DNA of 64,000 nucleotides from Eleginops maclovinus (taxonomy: Eukaryota; Chordata; Actinopteri; Perciformes; Eleginopidae), in the NCBI RefSeq assembly GCF_036324505.1, contig NC_086368.1, positions 2,046,001-2,110,000 of the forward strand. The letters are read 5' to 3'. Made by a program: the position numbers and the translations under genes. Each line of letters begins with the position of its first letter. Positions within the stretch are counted from its first letter, which is position 1. Under the pieces are notes generated by a model, which made no database searches, was not told the DNA's origin, and worked only from the letters and a program-made list of their open reading frames with translations. Shown one piece after another: positions 31,900 to 45,139 of the stretch.

Positions 31900-33680
31900 A
31901 TCCAATGGATAAAAAACTATCAAACTGAAGGCATGATTATAGACAAAGACAAAGAAAGAAAGGAAAATAAATCATTTAAAAAAGATAAAACATTCATTTG
32001 TTAGGAAGGCCTTTTGAGATCACTTTGTCTTGATAATGCATCTGTAGAAAGAGTACTTTTACTTAAGTAAAGGATCTGATTACTTCTTCCAAAGCTCAAT
32101 AATTATAGCATACCTTGATATATTTAATTGTTCATAGTTGAATGACTTTAACAATTACTTTATTTAAAGCATGCAAACATTTAACTTGGTTTTCTTTGTT
32201 AGTACATGATGAAATTAGCTCCATATTTTAAATATTCTTCACCAAAACAAGAGAACTTGTTTATTTAAGTACCAATTTACATCTTCTATTTTATAACTAA
32301 TCAAACCAAAGATAACATTATTTTATTGAAATCAATTGCTTCAACATACTTTAGTAAGCATAATGGGAAGTAGCGACGTATTCGCACACGCGTGGATCCG
32401 ATCTGGTTTCCAGTACAGATCGGGTAATGACAAGCACCAAAATGCAAAGTTTCAAAAACAAAATGTGAAAACTAATATGTGATGTCAAAGTGATGCTGTC
32501 CTGTTCGAACGCACAGGCTACGGAAAAACGAAAGATTCAAAACCATTAAGCAGTGCATGATGCACATCAATTATTACATGGGTCGCTTCTAAACAACTGA
32601 ATCATGATTAAATCACAGGGTGACCTTGATGTGTATGTTCAAAGGCCCACAGAAGTGCAGTTTGCTTTTTATTTTAATTTGACATCACATTAATGAACAT
32701 TTCTGTAAGAGTTAGATAAGAGCCTATTTTTCATCTGTAGTCCCTGGACAGATTTTGCAAGTCACGCTAATGAGAGAAATTTCATCAGAAAACATTCCTC
32801 GTTAAATCTGATGTTTGTGCAATTCTCTGATTTGATATATCCGTCAGTCATTTTGGGAGTGGAAGCAAGCCCAGTGTGATTTGGTTGTTGATAACAATTT
32901 TATTTAAAAAAAAAAGCATTTTCCAATATTAAATCTTAAATTTCCTTTAATTGGAGATGCATCCATTTTTTTTAAACTGCACGTGGATATGACTGCAGAT
33001 GAATAGACTGAGTATAAATGCATAAATTACTAATTGACACCTAGAGAGAGTTTGTGATTGGTTGTCCGCACAAAGTGCAAGGGAAACATTGTGCATGAAA
33101 AATATATTTATCTCAAAAAGAGAAGAGATGGTAAATGCCAGAATATAGCTAAAAGCATAATTCCATCTGCAGGGTAATCATCATGAGTAAGGCAACATTC
33201 CGTGCACAGAGGGTCTGTCATTATCCATTGTGAGAGTATAGCAGCTCTGCTCACCGGAGGATTCAGGGCTGCAGTGGATCAGTATTTGCCAGACAGAACG
33301 ACAAGCAGGAACCAGGTCTGTGTGAATGTGTAAACACCCAGAGGGAGCTGTGTAAACAGTATTTCACATTTTGAGAGGTGTGTAAACACTGTTAACATGC
33401 GCCCCGAAGGTAAGATACAGAACAAGGAAAGGAAGATAGTGGCTGCTTATAATGATATTAATAATCACATGACGGCCATATGGATAGTTTACAAAGTGAG
33501 ACAAGGAGAATCACAACACATAATCCAAAATTAAATATGCGTTCTTTCCGCAAACAAACAGCCCTTTTGATGAATTTACACAAAAATGTGTTCATGAGTC
33601 TTCGGACCAAAAATCTCATTGACAGGATTCCTCAGGCCACATGCAGAAAAACACACAAAGCTGGGAGAAGTAGGCCTACT
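31900..33680. other. No gene recognised
   Basis: AT-rich; no supported coding or RNA gene. Confidence 0.4.
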
Positions 33681-34680
33681 CTGTTCTTGTACTTGAGTAA
33701 AAGTACTCAGATCGTGTACTTGAGTAAACCTAGAAGTACTCAGATCTTGTACTTGAGTAACAGTACAAGTACTCAGGTATTGTACTTGAGTAAAATTAGA
33801 AGTACTCAGATCTTGTACTTGAGTAAAAGTAGAAGTACTCTGATCTTGTACTTGAGTAAAGTAGAAGTACTCAGATCTTGTACTGAGTAAAAGTAAAAGT
33901 ACTCTGATCTTGTATTTGAGTAAAGTTCAAGTACCAGAGTGTATGAATACTCTGTCACAGTAAAAGTCCTGCATTCAAAATGTTCCTCCAGTGAAAGTAG
34001 AAAGTACTCTCATCTAAATGTACTTAAAGTAGCGACAGTAAAAGTAGTCTAAAGTTGTCCAGCAGTGGCTCAGTCAGTAGGGGCTTGGACTGGGAATCGT
34101 AGGGTCGCCATTTCAAGTCCCCGAACAGACTTGAAAATATGGAAGGTGGACTGCTACTTGGAGATGTCCCAGTTCACCTCCTAGGCCCTGCTGTGGTGTC
34201 CTTGAGCAAGGCACCGGACACTGCACGATAGCTGCCCACTGCTCCTAGTACTAGGATGGGTTAAATGCAGAGGACCAATTTCACTGTGTGTGCTCTGCTG
34301 TGTGCATGTATGTGATAATAAAGAGGGTTTCATCCTCCCATTCTATCTATCTATCATTGTTTGATTGGTCCATTTCAGAATAATATCTCTGATATGTTTT
34401 ATAATGATTGATCATTAAAGTGTTCTCAGAGCTGGTAAAGGTGCAGCTAGTTTGAATGGCTTTGTATACTGCAGGGTAGCTGCTGGATTTACTCCAGGTG
34501 AACTAAAGTCTGATTCAAGGGTGATTATATTTACCATCATTAATCCAGATCTGTAACTAAAGTACAATTACACCATTTACCTCTGAATGGTAGTGGAGTA
34601 GAAGTGAAATACTCAAGTAAAGTCTCTCAAAGTGTACTGAAGTACAGTACTTAGTAAATCTACTTACTCTCCACCACTCT
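33681..34680 (+). mobile_element. hAT-like element with 33-bp minisatellite, copy 2, carrying a SINE
   Basis: About seven 33-bp units (33685-33925) lead into the same unique core as copies 1 and 3 (GTACCAGAGTGTATGAATAC, GTAGCGACAGTAAAAGTAG). The core is interrupted at 34050 by a SINE and resumes at 34355 with ATTGTTTGATTGGTCC. The right end near 34680 (TACTCTCCACCACTC) mirrors the GGTGGAAAAAGTAC left end of copy 1. The left terminus itself is not clear in this copy. Confidence 0.65.
34050..34354 (+). mobile_element. tRNA-derived SINE nested in the hAT-like element
   Basis: The insertion is seen by comparison with copy 1, which reads through without it. The head has an A-box-like segment GTGGCTCAGTCAGTAGGGG (about 34065-34083) and a B-box-like GGGTCGCCATTTCAAGTCC (34102 onward), as in a tRNA-derived RNA polymerase III promoter. 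The body (CTTGAGCAAGGCACCGGAC, GGGTTAAATGCAGAGGACC) matches the fragment at 25044-25188. The 3' end is AATAAAGAGGGTTTC followed by (CTAT)n. No clear target duplication was found. Confidence 0.75.
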
Positions 34681-34689
34681 CCACACTCA

Positions 34690-35372
34690 GCATGCGGCGC
34701 ACCTCTCCCCTCTCATCTGCTGAGATATTTACTCCCGTTCTTCCAGAGACTCCCTGCTTCTTGAAACGTGTCTGCAGAGCTGACCTCAGCTCACAGTTTC
34801 CACGCCACTGTAGGGATTTCAAGAGGCTTCCCCGGCAGTGCTGCTTATGTTGCAAATCCTGATATGCAAAAATATGCACTGCACTTGTTCAGGGGAGAAC
34901 GGTTCCAAAAATATCTCTGAAACTGTGTGGTCACACATAAAAACTGACCTAAAAAAAAGAAAAACAAATGCTTCTAGATGTTTCTGCTCATTCTCCTCTC
35001 CCCACTGCTCCCCACTGCTCCCTCCTGTTATTACCCAATTTAAAAATAATTATTACATCCATTATGAGACGGGACAAACATGACAGGGAAATAATTAGCC
35101 CCACCACAGAGCATTGAAATGCTCCACAGTGATGGGGGTGGCCATTTTGCTTTTCATGTTTCTCATCCATTTCCCTGACACCAGAGAGATAGAGAGCGAG
35201 AGAGAGAGGCTCAGAAAGCCATTATGTTGATGCAGGTAATGCGGAGGCCTGGGGAAAGTGTGCAATAAGAGGGACTGAGCTTATCTCCCTGTTATATCCC
35301 CCTAGACTTGCCTGAACAGCATTAATTACCTCTTCCTGCCTGGCTCTCTCTCTGTCTCTGTGTATATCAGTA
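34690..35372. other. No gene recognised
   Basis: No supported coding sequence. AG-rich runs near 35190 and CT-rich runs near 35343 precede the minisatellite. Confidence 0.4.
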
Positions 35373-36606
35373 GCGTCTCTACTTTAAAGAGTCCTCTCCT
35401 GCTGATGTTCAGGTGTGTATCAGTATGTAGTGTCTGTACTTTAAAGAGTCCTCTCCTGCTGATGTTCAGGTGTGTGTCAGTATGTATCGTCTCTACTTTA
35501 AAGAGTCCTCTCCTGCTGATGTTCAGGTGTATATCAGTATGTATTGCCTCTACTTTAAAGAGTCCTCTCCTGCTGATGTGCAGGTGTATATCAGTATGTA
35601 GTGTCTCTACTTTAAAGAGTCCTCTCCTGCTGATGTTCAGGTGTATATCAGTATGTAGAGTCTCTACTTTAAAGAGTCCTCTCCTGCTGATGTTCAGGTG
35701 TATATCAGTATGTAGCGTTTCTACTTTAAAGAGTCCTCTCCTGCTGATGTTCAGGTGTATATCAGTATGTAGTGTCTCTACTTTAAAGAGACCTCTCCTG
35801 CTGATGTTCAGGTGTATATCAGTATGTAGCGTCTCTACTTTAAAGAGTCCTCTCCTGCTGATGTTCAGGTGTGTATCAGTATGTAGTGTCTCTACTTTAA
35901 AGAGTACTCTCCTGCTGATGTTCAGGTGTATATCAGTATGTAGTGTCTCTACTTTAAAGAGTCCTCTCCTGCTGATGTTCAGGTGTGTATCAGTATGTAT
36001 TGTCTCTACTTTAAAGAGTCCTCTCCTGCTGATGTTCAGGTGTATATCAGTGTGTAATGTTTCTACTTTAAAGAGTCCTCTCCTGCTGATGTTCAGGTGT
36101 AAATCAGTATGTAGAGTCTCTACTTTAAAGAGTCCTCTCCTGCTGATGTTCAGGTGTATATCAGTATGTAGAGTCTCTACTTTAAAGAGTCCTCTCCTGC
36201 TGATGTTCAGGTGTATATCAGTATGTAGTGTCTCTACTTTAAAGAGTCCTCTCCTGCTGATATTCAGGTGTATATCAGTATGTAGTGTCTCTACTTTAAA
36301 GAGTCCTCTCCCGCTGATAATCAGGTATATTTCAGTATGTAGCTTCTCTACTTTAAAGAGTCCTCTCCTGCTGATGTTCAGGTGTATATCAGTATGTAGT
36401 GTCTCTACTTTAAAGAGTCCTCTCCTGCTGATGTTCAGGTGTATATCAGTGTGTAGTGTTTCTACTTTAAAGAGTCCTCTCCTGCTGATAATCAGGTGTA
36501 TATCAGTATGTAGTGTCTCTACTCTAAAGAGTCCTCTCCTGCTGGTGTTCAGGTGTATACCAGTATGTAGTGTCTCTACTTTAAAGAGTCCTCTCCTGCT
36601 GATGTT
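35373..36606 (+). repeat. 57-bp minisatellite, about 21-22 units
   Basis: Units contain CTCTACTTTAAAGAGTCCTC, TCCTGCTGATGTTCAGG and TGTATATCAGTATGTAG, with point variation between copies. The period, measured from ACTTTAAAGA at 35381 to 35438, is exactly 57 bp. Because 57 is divisible by three, one + frame stays open for 428 codons with a 19-residue repeat (STLKSPLLLMFRCISVCSV). This is a by-product of the tandem array, not evidence of a gene. Confidence 0.95.
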
Positions 36607-36718
36607 TACTACTACTGGGTACTACAACTTATGTGTCAGTCTGTGATGTTATTGGGCCCAGAAATATGTATTCAATTACATTGGGAAAGATAAGTCTGTA
36701 AATCCGCTGATATTTTTA
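36607..36718 (+). repeat. Fragment of the promoter-like repeat, copy 3
   Basis: GGGTACTACAACTTATGTGT, then GGGCCCAGAAA and TTGGGAAAGATAAGTCTGT, match 38908-39010 (copy 2) and the reverse complement of copy 1. The CRE palindrome is mutated here. The fragment abuts the last unit of the 57-bp minisatellite. Confidence 0.6.
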
Positions 36719-36719
36719 T

Positions 36720-38850
36720 TTTGCAGCTACATTTTTAGACCATTTACATGCACACAAACCTATAGAACACACTACAGGAAAGTGAAAACCCCAAAAATCA
36801 TAGCAGAGCACCTTTAATAGTTGTTTGGTAAGATAGTCAACAAGTCATTCTACCCAAATGACACAATAGATAACTTTCAAACAATGTTAGGGAAATGTCT
36901 TTGTTAAAAGTTGGTAGTTCAAAGTTCATATTGATCCCTTTAAATAGAGTGAAACACATTGTACTGCTGTAGAAAAGGGTGAGAATATCTTCTATTACGC
37001 CATATGGTAAGGTTGAGACAAGTAAACAACCATAATACAACAATATCTGTTAAATGTAAATAAAAAGTTATCCCCCTGCCTGCATTACATCCTTACCTGT
37101 CTGGAATTTTCAATAAATGTTTACACTGCACATATCATGAGGCCCAGAATTGCCATGGGCATAATACTTTTCTGGAAAACCTAAAGGATAGGGCATGTGT
37201 GATGAAGGATGCCTTCTTGGCCTTACGTTTTCTCTCCAGTTCTCAGATTGTTTTTACAATGTATCGCCTGTCTACAGGTAAATATTGTAGCTCGTGCTAA
37301 CCCCAGATTCATCTCTGATGAGAGAGGAAAAAGACAAGCTCATCAAAGTCAGAGGAAGTCTTCCACATGGTGTGCATATTTCAGGACAGCAGAGAGAGCT
37401 CTGGGCTGCCTTTCACACACTCCTTTTCTCTGCAAAACTTCTGATGCCTCTCAGTCAAACACTTCTCAGTATCAGGTATCAAAGCCCAAATGCAAACATT
37501 TACGTGTGCCTCTTATAGAAAATGGCCAGCTGTAGGTTAAACCTATGGTGCGGTTGGAGTACTGTATGTGAAGATAATTACCCTCCTGTTCTGTTCCATC
37601 CAGCAGATTTCTTGCCAGGGGCAGTGTAACATCTAAAAAGCACTATGGAGGCCAGCAGGGCTGCCGATCTTCCTTTTGCCCCACAGTATTACCTTCTAAA
37701 ACAAACCGGTCTTTTGAATTGTCTTTGTGAATTTGAGTAATAATGGGAAAACCCTCCAGCTTTTCATGTATTTTGAATATAACAACATCATTGATTGCAT
37801 GTTTACCTTTTAAAAACAATGGAAGGAGTCTCAGGGGGACAGACGGAGTATTTTCTGAGGACTCCGGGAAGTGCAGACTTGAGTGTGAGCCAATGAGATC
37901 TATGGGATGTATGTATTGGAAGTATGTTATGCACATCCTGTGTGGTGTACTGAAAGAGGACACATTGAGAAGTTGTTGAGCAGTTCCTGGAGAATTCCAT
38001 TGAAAAAATCTTTTGAACCTGATTGACAAAATGCACATCAAACAACGCTCCCTTTCCTCAGTCATCACCATGCAAGATTATACAGAAACTCCTGAAGGTG
38101 CATGACACGTTCAGCTAAATGCAAACATCAGCGTGTTAACATTCTAAATTAAAGTGAGTGGTAATAATGTTTACAGTGGTCAATCTTAGTTAAGACAAGT
38201 TTAAATTAATATTAAGGACAAAGTGCAGCTGAGCATTGGAGGAACGACATTAGGTTTACATATACTGTCCAAATAATAACATTTGTTGGAACTATATGGA
38301 TCACCGTTATTGGGATGTGTGAAGTCCACCCAAAGTTATCATTCCTAGAAAAAGGTTAGAAATGTGTTGCCTTTTATTTTCAGATTGTGCATGTGGTTTT
38401 CCAGCTTTGTTATAAAATCCTTTTCTAAGCATCATTTGAGCACAAAATGGGAGGGTAACGGTCTGCTTTCTATTGACTGTGCAATTAGTTTCATAAGAAT
38501 ACCAGGTACCCTTAACTTTCCACTGCTTTTATTGTACTAACAACTGGAACACACTCTTCCCATCCATTAGTGTGGGACCCAGTGATATTGGGCCTAGCAA
38601 TAGAATGTTAAAGAACACACAATGTATGGTTCAAGCAATTTTGTATGTTTTGTGTCTTTGGCAGGGACATCTTTGCTAGTATTCAAAAAGTTATGGTAAA
38701 AATGACTTTCATATTGTTACTGATATTTCAATATGAATATGTACTGTATTGAAACAAGTTTTATTGAAGTTTATATTTTGTAGCTTATATCAGAAAAAAG
38801 TCGTGTTGTAATTCAGTGCAAGTTAATGCCGATGCATCACTTATTAGACC
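36720..38850. other. No gene recognised
   Basis: AT-rich. The longest open frame (142 codons, - strand, 37643-38071) has no recognisable domain or splice context and overlaps other frames. Confidence 0.4.
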
Positions 38851-38852
38851 CA

Positions 38853-39341
38853 AGCCCCCAGGAAGTGTTCCTGACTTTGAGAAAATATTTGTAGTGGCCT
38901 GAGAGTGGGTACTACAACTTCCGTATCAGTCCGTGACGTCACCCGGCCCAGAAAGACTTTTTCCCATTGACTTACTTTGGGAAAGAGACCTCTGTGAATC
39001 GGTGGATAATGTTTTTTAAAAATATATAAACTCACCAGTATGAACCCTGTTATAGCCCTTATTAAAACCATTAGGTCCTTAAAGTTGTAAAATGTGCTAA
39101 AAGCTGAATCCAGATTTATTTTCTCTCTCCATTCATTCTACTGAGCAGAGAGCGGGAGATCGGGGGCGGGGCTTAAAACTCAATTGCGCATGCTCTATGC
39201 TCTCGACAGCCAGGCATGATGGGCAATTTGTGACGTTTTGCTCTCGACAATCTTAGTCCATTTTGTCTTTATGCGCCAATGAGCACCTCTCATAGGAATG
39301 AACGAGGCCCCGCCTCCAACGCTGGGTCCAGTTCTTATTAT
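38853..39341 (+). repeat. Promoter-like interspersed repeat, copy 2
   Basis: It begins CCCCCAGGAAGTGTTCC and runs to CCAGTTCTTATTAT, matching 5946-6431 in inverted orientation. It retains the CRE palindrome TGACGTCA (38934-38941), a GC box GGGGGCGGGG (near 39163) and an NRF1-like TGCGCATGC (39185-39193). No THAP exon is recognisable downstream of this copy. Confidence 0.65.
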
Positions 39342-39345
39342 ACAT

Positions 39346-40626
39346 CCATGGTTAGAACTAGCCGACAGCATGCAGCACGTTGCAGTGTGGTGTTGTGTTC
39401 CTGTGAATTCAGAGCGAACAGAGTAAAGGGATTTAAAAGTATGCACACCAAGAAGTTTTTTTGTGTCCAAGTGTTAGCTTTGTGTGAAGGTGATGTGTGT
39501 ATTAGGATATCACTTTCCTGCAAAATGAGCTGAACAGTTCCGGTCAGAAATGTTTTTCCCAATCAGTTGTTGCCAATCATCTGAAATTATCCTCCAAATG
39601 TGTCCTCTGCTCTTGTGCACGTACTACAACATAGTCAGGCATTTCTACATTATGTGTTCATGTTTTCCTGTATGTGCAAAAGTACATTGTGCTAATTCCT
39701 TTTCTCTCTTTCTCTGTGTCTCTTCCATGTTCGTTGATGCTGCCTCCACAACAGGTAATACTCTCTTTAAATACCATATGATTTAATGTTTGGAGCTGAA
39801 CAGCACATAGCTTGTTCTTCGCTCACTTTGCAGCCTTCTCGCTACATTAGTGTCACTTTTCATGACTGGTTGGTGTAAATTGTTTTTCTTTTTAAAACCC
39901 CGTGGAAAGATAACCAACAGATGTACCAAAGTATTGTTGACATAACAACATCATAATCCTCTATGCCAATGTTTGAGTAACATTTGTTAAACTACATGGA
40001 TGGAGAGGGTGGAAACAACCCAGTGAGGAAAATTGTACATAAAGAATTTTAGATATGTACTGATCATTTTCCCTCTGAGCATCGCAATGTGCCTTAACTT
40101 TCACATTAATGCATGGTTTAAGACCTAACAATTGCAGGAAAGAATGGGACTTTGTTTAGAATGAGAACAAAAGGGAAGGCTGGCTTCATTGTTGGTTGGG
40201 GTCAGTGTTTGTCAGTGTGTTCTGCAGTGGATGGTGCTTTAGGGAAACATTGGTGACATTATTGACCTCACATATGCAGTTGCAATGGATGGATATGAAA
40301 CCGGCTTTACTGTGAAGACTCTAAAATTTCGACAGTTTCATATCCCCCGTTCCTCTGGGTTTGATTTACACAACAATCAGCTTTACAAAAACGTTTACCG
40401 TGGTACTCATAGATTCCCTAAACCCCCAATGGACCAAGCGATATAAAACACATTGTTCCGATTTACCATAAAGTACCAAGATAAATCATGTTGAGTTTAA
40501 TGCCTTTGGAAAATGTTGCCGAGAGTGGTGAGAATGATCCATAGTGTCTATTTATGCTTGTACCATATTACCTGTTTGATTAAAAATGACGTAATCATTT
40601 CTTGATCTATCTCTCCTTGTATGAGA
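39346..40626. other. No gene recognised
   Basis: No supported coding sequence or known repeat. Confidence 0.4.
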
Positions 40627-41670
<1,044 letters not shown>

Positions 41671-42194
41671 TCTACAAGACACAAGTATTGGAACACCTAC
41701 ACGTTACACCTACAGCAGCTTTTATGACATCCCATTCCAAATTCTTAGGCATTAATATGAAGTTGTTCCCCCCCTTTGCAGCTGTAACAGCTTCCACTCT
41801 TCAGGGAAGGCTTTCTACAAGATATTGGAGTGTGTCCCATTCATCCAGAAGAGCATTTTGAGTTCAGACACTGATGTTGGACGAGAGGGCCTGGCTCTCA
41901 ATCTGTGTTCTAGTCCATCCCAAAGGTTTTCAGTTGGCTTGAGGTCAGGGCTCTGTGCGGGCCAGTCCAGTTCTTCCACACCAAACTCATCCAGCCATGC
42001 CTTTATGGACCTTGCTTTGTGCACTGGGGCACAGTCATGCTGGAACAGAACAGGGCCTTCCGCAAACTGTGTCCACAAGGATGGAAGAGCAGACTGCATG
42101 GCTAGGTGCTTGATGTTGTACCCCTGTGGCAATGGGACTGAATGAAACACCTGAATTCAATGATTAGGTACCAATGCTTTTGTATATATAGTGT
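41671..42194 (-). mobile_element. Tc1/mariner element, internally deleted
   Basis: Left CAAGACACAAGTATTGGAAC and right CCAATGCTTTTGTATATATA then GTGTA form eroded inverted termini of the fish Tc1 type (CACTATATxxxCAAAAGTATTGG). The inside holds only the C-terminal part of a transposase on the - strand. Confidence 0.75.
41750..42150 (-). pseudogene. Tc1-like transposase C-terminal remnant
   Basis: The - strand reads LFQHDCAPVHKARSIKAWLD, then VEELDWPAQSPDLKPTENLW and LRARPSRPTSV. This matches the Tc1 catalytic domain around the second Asp (QHDxAPxH) and the final acidic residue (normally SPDLNPIExLW, here SPDLKPTENLW with the Glu retained). The DNA-binding domain and first catalytic Asp are missing, and the frame is lost after WMNGTHSN. 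It is a deletion derivative without function. Confidence 0.85.
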
Positions 42195-43412
42195 ATGTGA
42201 CTGTAAACATTTTCCATATTCACTTTTCTATAAACATAACAACAAAAACACAGATTTGGAAGGACTGAAGCCTTTGGTCTTAGTCTGAGTGCTGAAACAC
42301 TTGGATTGTTCCTCCATCTCATTCAGCTCTTGGTTGTCTTGGGCCTTGTGATGCAGGTCTTCTTCTAAAACTGTAGATTCTGGTTCTCTGTGATACACTT
42401 GAGTCCTCTCTGCACACATAACGTGCACAAACTCGTATTTAAAGTGTGAATGCATATTTGCTTATTACTGTACTGAAAGTGATAGATGTACCTCAGATGT
42501 GACCCATTCTTCATCAGCTCAGTTTTATTTTCCAACTTGAGAAGCCTTCCCTTCAGTGTTTTTACCACTCGTTCTGTGCTCGTGCACATGTGAAATCTCT
42601 CATTACTAGCATGAGCCAGGCTCTGTTAGCCCGTCCTGCTGGGAGGGCCACACTGGATGTCTTGGCCTTCTTTGTGATCACTCTGTTGCTCACCTCATTA
42701 AGTTGCCACTTCCAACTCAATTATTCACACCATTTAGCACTTAGTCCTCTCTCTATTCCTCTGTCTCTTTCCCTCTGTCTGACTTCCTCACCTTTTCCTC
42801 GACGCGCTTTTAATTTTTACCCTGCTTTTGTACTTGTTTCCATCATTTCAGTGACTTCGGAAGGTATTTCAAACAATATTAAACTACAGAATGAAATAAA
42901 ATCTTCTGAGAGAACATCTTGTTGTTATCCCTGATAAGAATTTCCTGGAAATGTGTGTCTGTTCCTGCAGAAAGTGACCTGCAGTGTGCTGTTTGTAACG
43001 GCCCTCTGTTGTAATTGCCCAAGGGAGCTTTCACACACACAATAAAATCACAGCACAATAAGGCGAGGTTCTGTTCTGGTGCAGCGTGCAGATAAAGGAG
43101 AAAAAGGAGGAACAAAAAAGCCAGTCCAGTTCTAAGAACTGACACTCTAAAGGTTTTGCCTGTCCTACAGAAGCCGCCTGATGAAGCGCAGCACACGGTG
43201 GACACACCGACACAGATGTTGACCGAGCTCATTAAGTAAATGGGCCTATAATTGATTTCAGTCAATACCCTATCCTCAGCGAGGGTGTGCATCTACCGAT
43301 CGGAAGCAGGCTCCAGGGGACGAGGGCTAACAGCTTGAATAAATGCAGTGGGGGGGCTCCAGATAATGCCAGTCTTTGCAAATGCTTATGGGGATTAGTT
43401 TGACTTGACTTG
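42195..43412. other. No gene recognised
   Basis: No frame with domain features or supported splice structure. Confidence 0.4.
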
Positions 43413-43458
43413 AATCAACATCCCTAAACAGCTAAACAGCTGTTTAGGGATGTTGATT
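43413..43458. repeat. Perfect hairpin, 21-bp arms and 4-base loop
   Basis: 43413-43433 and 43438-43458 are exact reverse complements, separated by AAAC. The arms start AATCAACATCCC and end GGGATGTTGATT. No terminal duplication or element boundary is visible, so this is not an obvious transposon. Confidence 0.9.
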
Positions 43459-45139
43459 CCCAGCAAAGTGTGACGTTCCAGATGAGAACAATTGACAAGA
43501 TGTATGTGGATGGCCTTCGCAAATGCGCTCTTTAACATCTACCAGCCTACTGTGTTTGTCTGCTGGCTCCCACGGTGTAGTTCTGTAAGGGTCTTTCCAT
43601 TCAGCATCGTCTGTGTTTGGCTATGGAACATACTTACAAATCTGTCAATAGTTATGCACACTTATGAACCATAGTGACGGGGGCAAGTCTCCAACAAAAA
43701 CCGGTAAACATCTCTACAGCGTAGATATGCAATGAAATACTTAAGGCTCCTGCAACAATGCAAGATAAATACTGTGTGTATAAGGCATAAAACAATAAAG
43801 ATAATGCAAAAATAAGAAATCAAATAGTCCAAGAGAATGTTGCAAGACTAATGTGCAAGTAATGCAGGACAGATTAACCAAATAGAATAACAAGAGTTAA
43901 AAATAGAATGTAAAATGAAATACTGTGCAGTGAAATACATTTCTGCTTATTGTAATAGATAAAATGCACTCTATTTCATGAATACAAATATCTATTAGTT
44001 TCTTACTTGGAAAACGCACAGATCAGCTTTAATGCAGACATTAAAATAAAAATGACATATTTGCAAATCTTCATCAGCATGTTGTCAAGCATATTGTGCA
44101 AAAGATGACATATGGCATGAGTTTGAATGTGTGTAATATGAATACATAGGCAACATCCAGCAGGTTGGTTTTGTAAGAATTGCAAATGTGCTCTTGAGAG
44201 TACAGCCGAGCTCCTTAGAGCAGAGGCACGGTTAATTAGTCCCATTATCAGCCAGCCTAATTGGGCATGATACTGTCAGGCCGAGGAACACAACCCCGGT
44301 AAAATCCCCTAGTTTGTGTTTTTTGGGGTCGAATGGGCAACAAAACACTGAGTCGTTACACAAGGCTGCTGTGGTCATTTTTTCTAACCCTCTGAAGTAG
44401 TGCTGGATAGCATACATTTACATCATAAAGTGATGAACTCTCAGAAATTGTTATTAAATATTTATGAATACTGCCAAATGTTGAAATTCTAAGAATAGAT
44501 TAGGACAGAAAGTGTAACATTTTCCACTGTGGAGACACAGTAACTGTATTCAGTTAACACCATGGTAGTCAGTAAACTATATTTCACCACATTTAATACA
44601 AAAAATAGTGAATAATAATGATTGGAATGTTTAATTTCGGTTCAGGTTCATTGACATGTTTTTTTGACATTTGATTTTATTTTATTTTACGTTGCAATAT
44701 TACAACATTTCCCCAAAAACGTAAACAAAAAAACTAATTTCTGCGCCAGATGCTTCCTACAACAACATCTGAAAGGTAACAACTTGTAATGTTTTCTACA
44801 TTTGGACTCTACAGGGTTTACAACTTTTAAAGTATTTTCTCAACACAATCAGTGCTTAACAAATACATTGTTGTTAAGGTAGAGGAACAATCATGGTAAT
44901 GGTAAAACAACAGTTAATGAATGACCTGATAAGGATAGGAAAGTCAACCAAAGTCATACAATATGGATTCCTGCTGTAGAAACAATGAATCTGTACAACT
45001 CATTTTATGGAACTCCAGCCATGTGTGTTGTTATCAGTGACAGCAAAGGGACTACAACGCATCCACACACTTATGCAAAACACACATATCTAAAGTGAGG
45101 CCACAGTGACCAAGCATAGTGTGATGCTGTTTGTTTTAC
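43459..45139. other. No gene recognised
   Basis: AT-rich, no supported coding sequence or identifiable repeat. Confidence 0.4.

Noticed and set aside
34064..34121. tRNA gene
   Set aside because: A- and B-box-like segments are present, but they head a SINE with a long body and (CTAT)n tail, and no proper cloverleaf could be drawn.
35373..36606. CRISPR-like array
   Set aside because: Units are contiguous without unique spacers, and the window is eukaryotic; it is a minisatellite. The same holds for the 33-bp arrays.
35360..36646. 428-codon open frame with a 19-residue repeat
   Set aside because: It is the translation of a 57-bp tandem repeat whose period is a multiple of three. No domain, signal or splice context supports a protein.
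37643..38071. 142-codon open frame on the - strand
   Set aside because: No recognisable domain, no codon or splice support, and overlapping frames on both strands.
39346..39533. Second THAP exon downstream of promoter-like repeat copy 2
   Set aside because: A cysteine-containing stretch is present, but the spacing of Cys and the lack of the FP and W positions do not fit a THAP domain.
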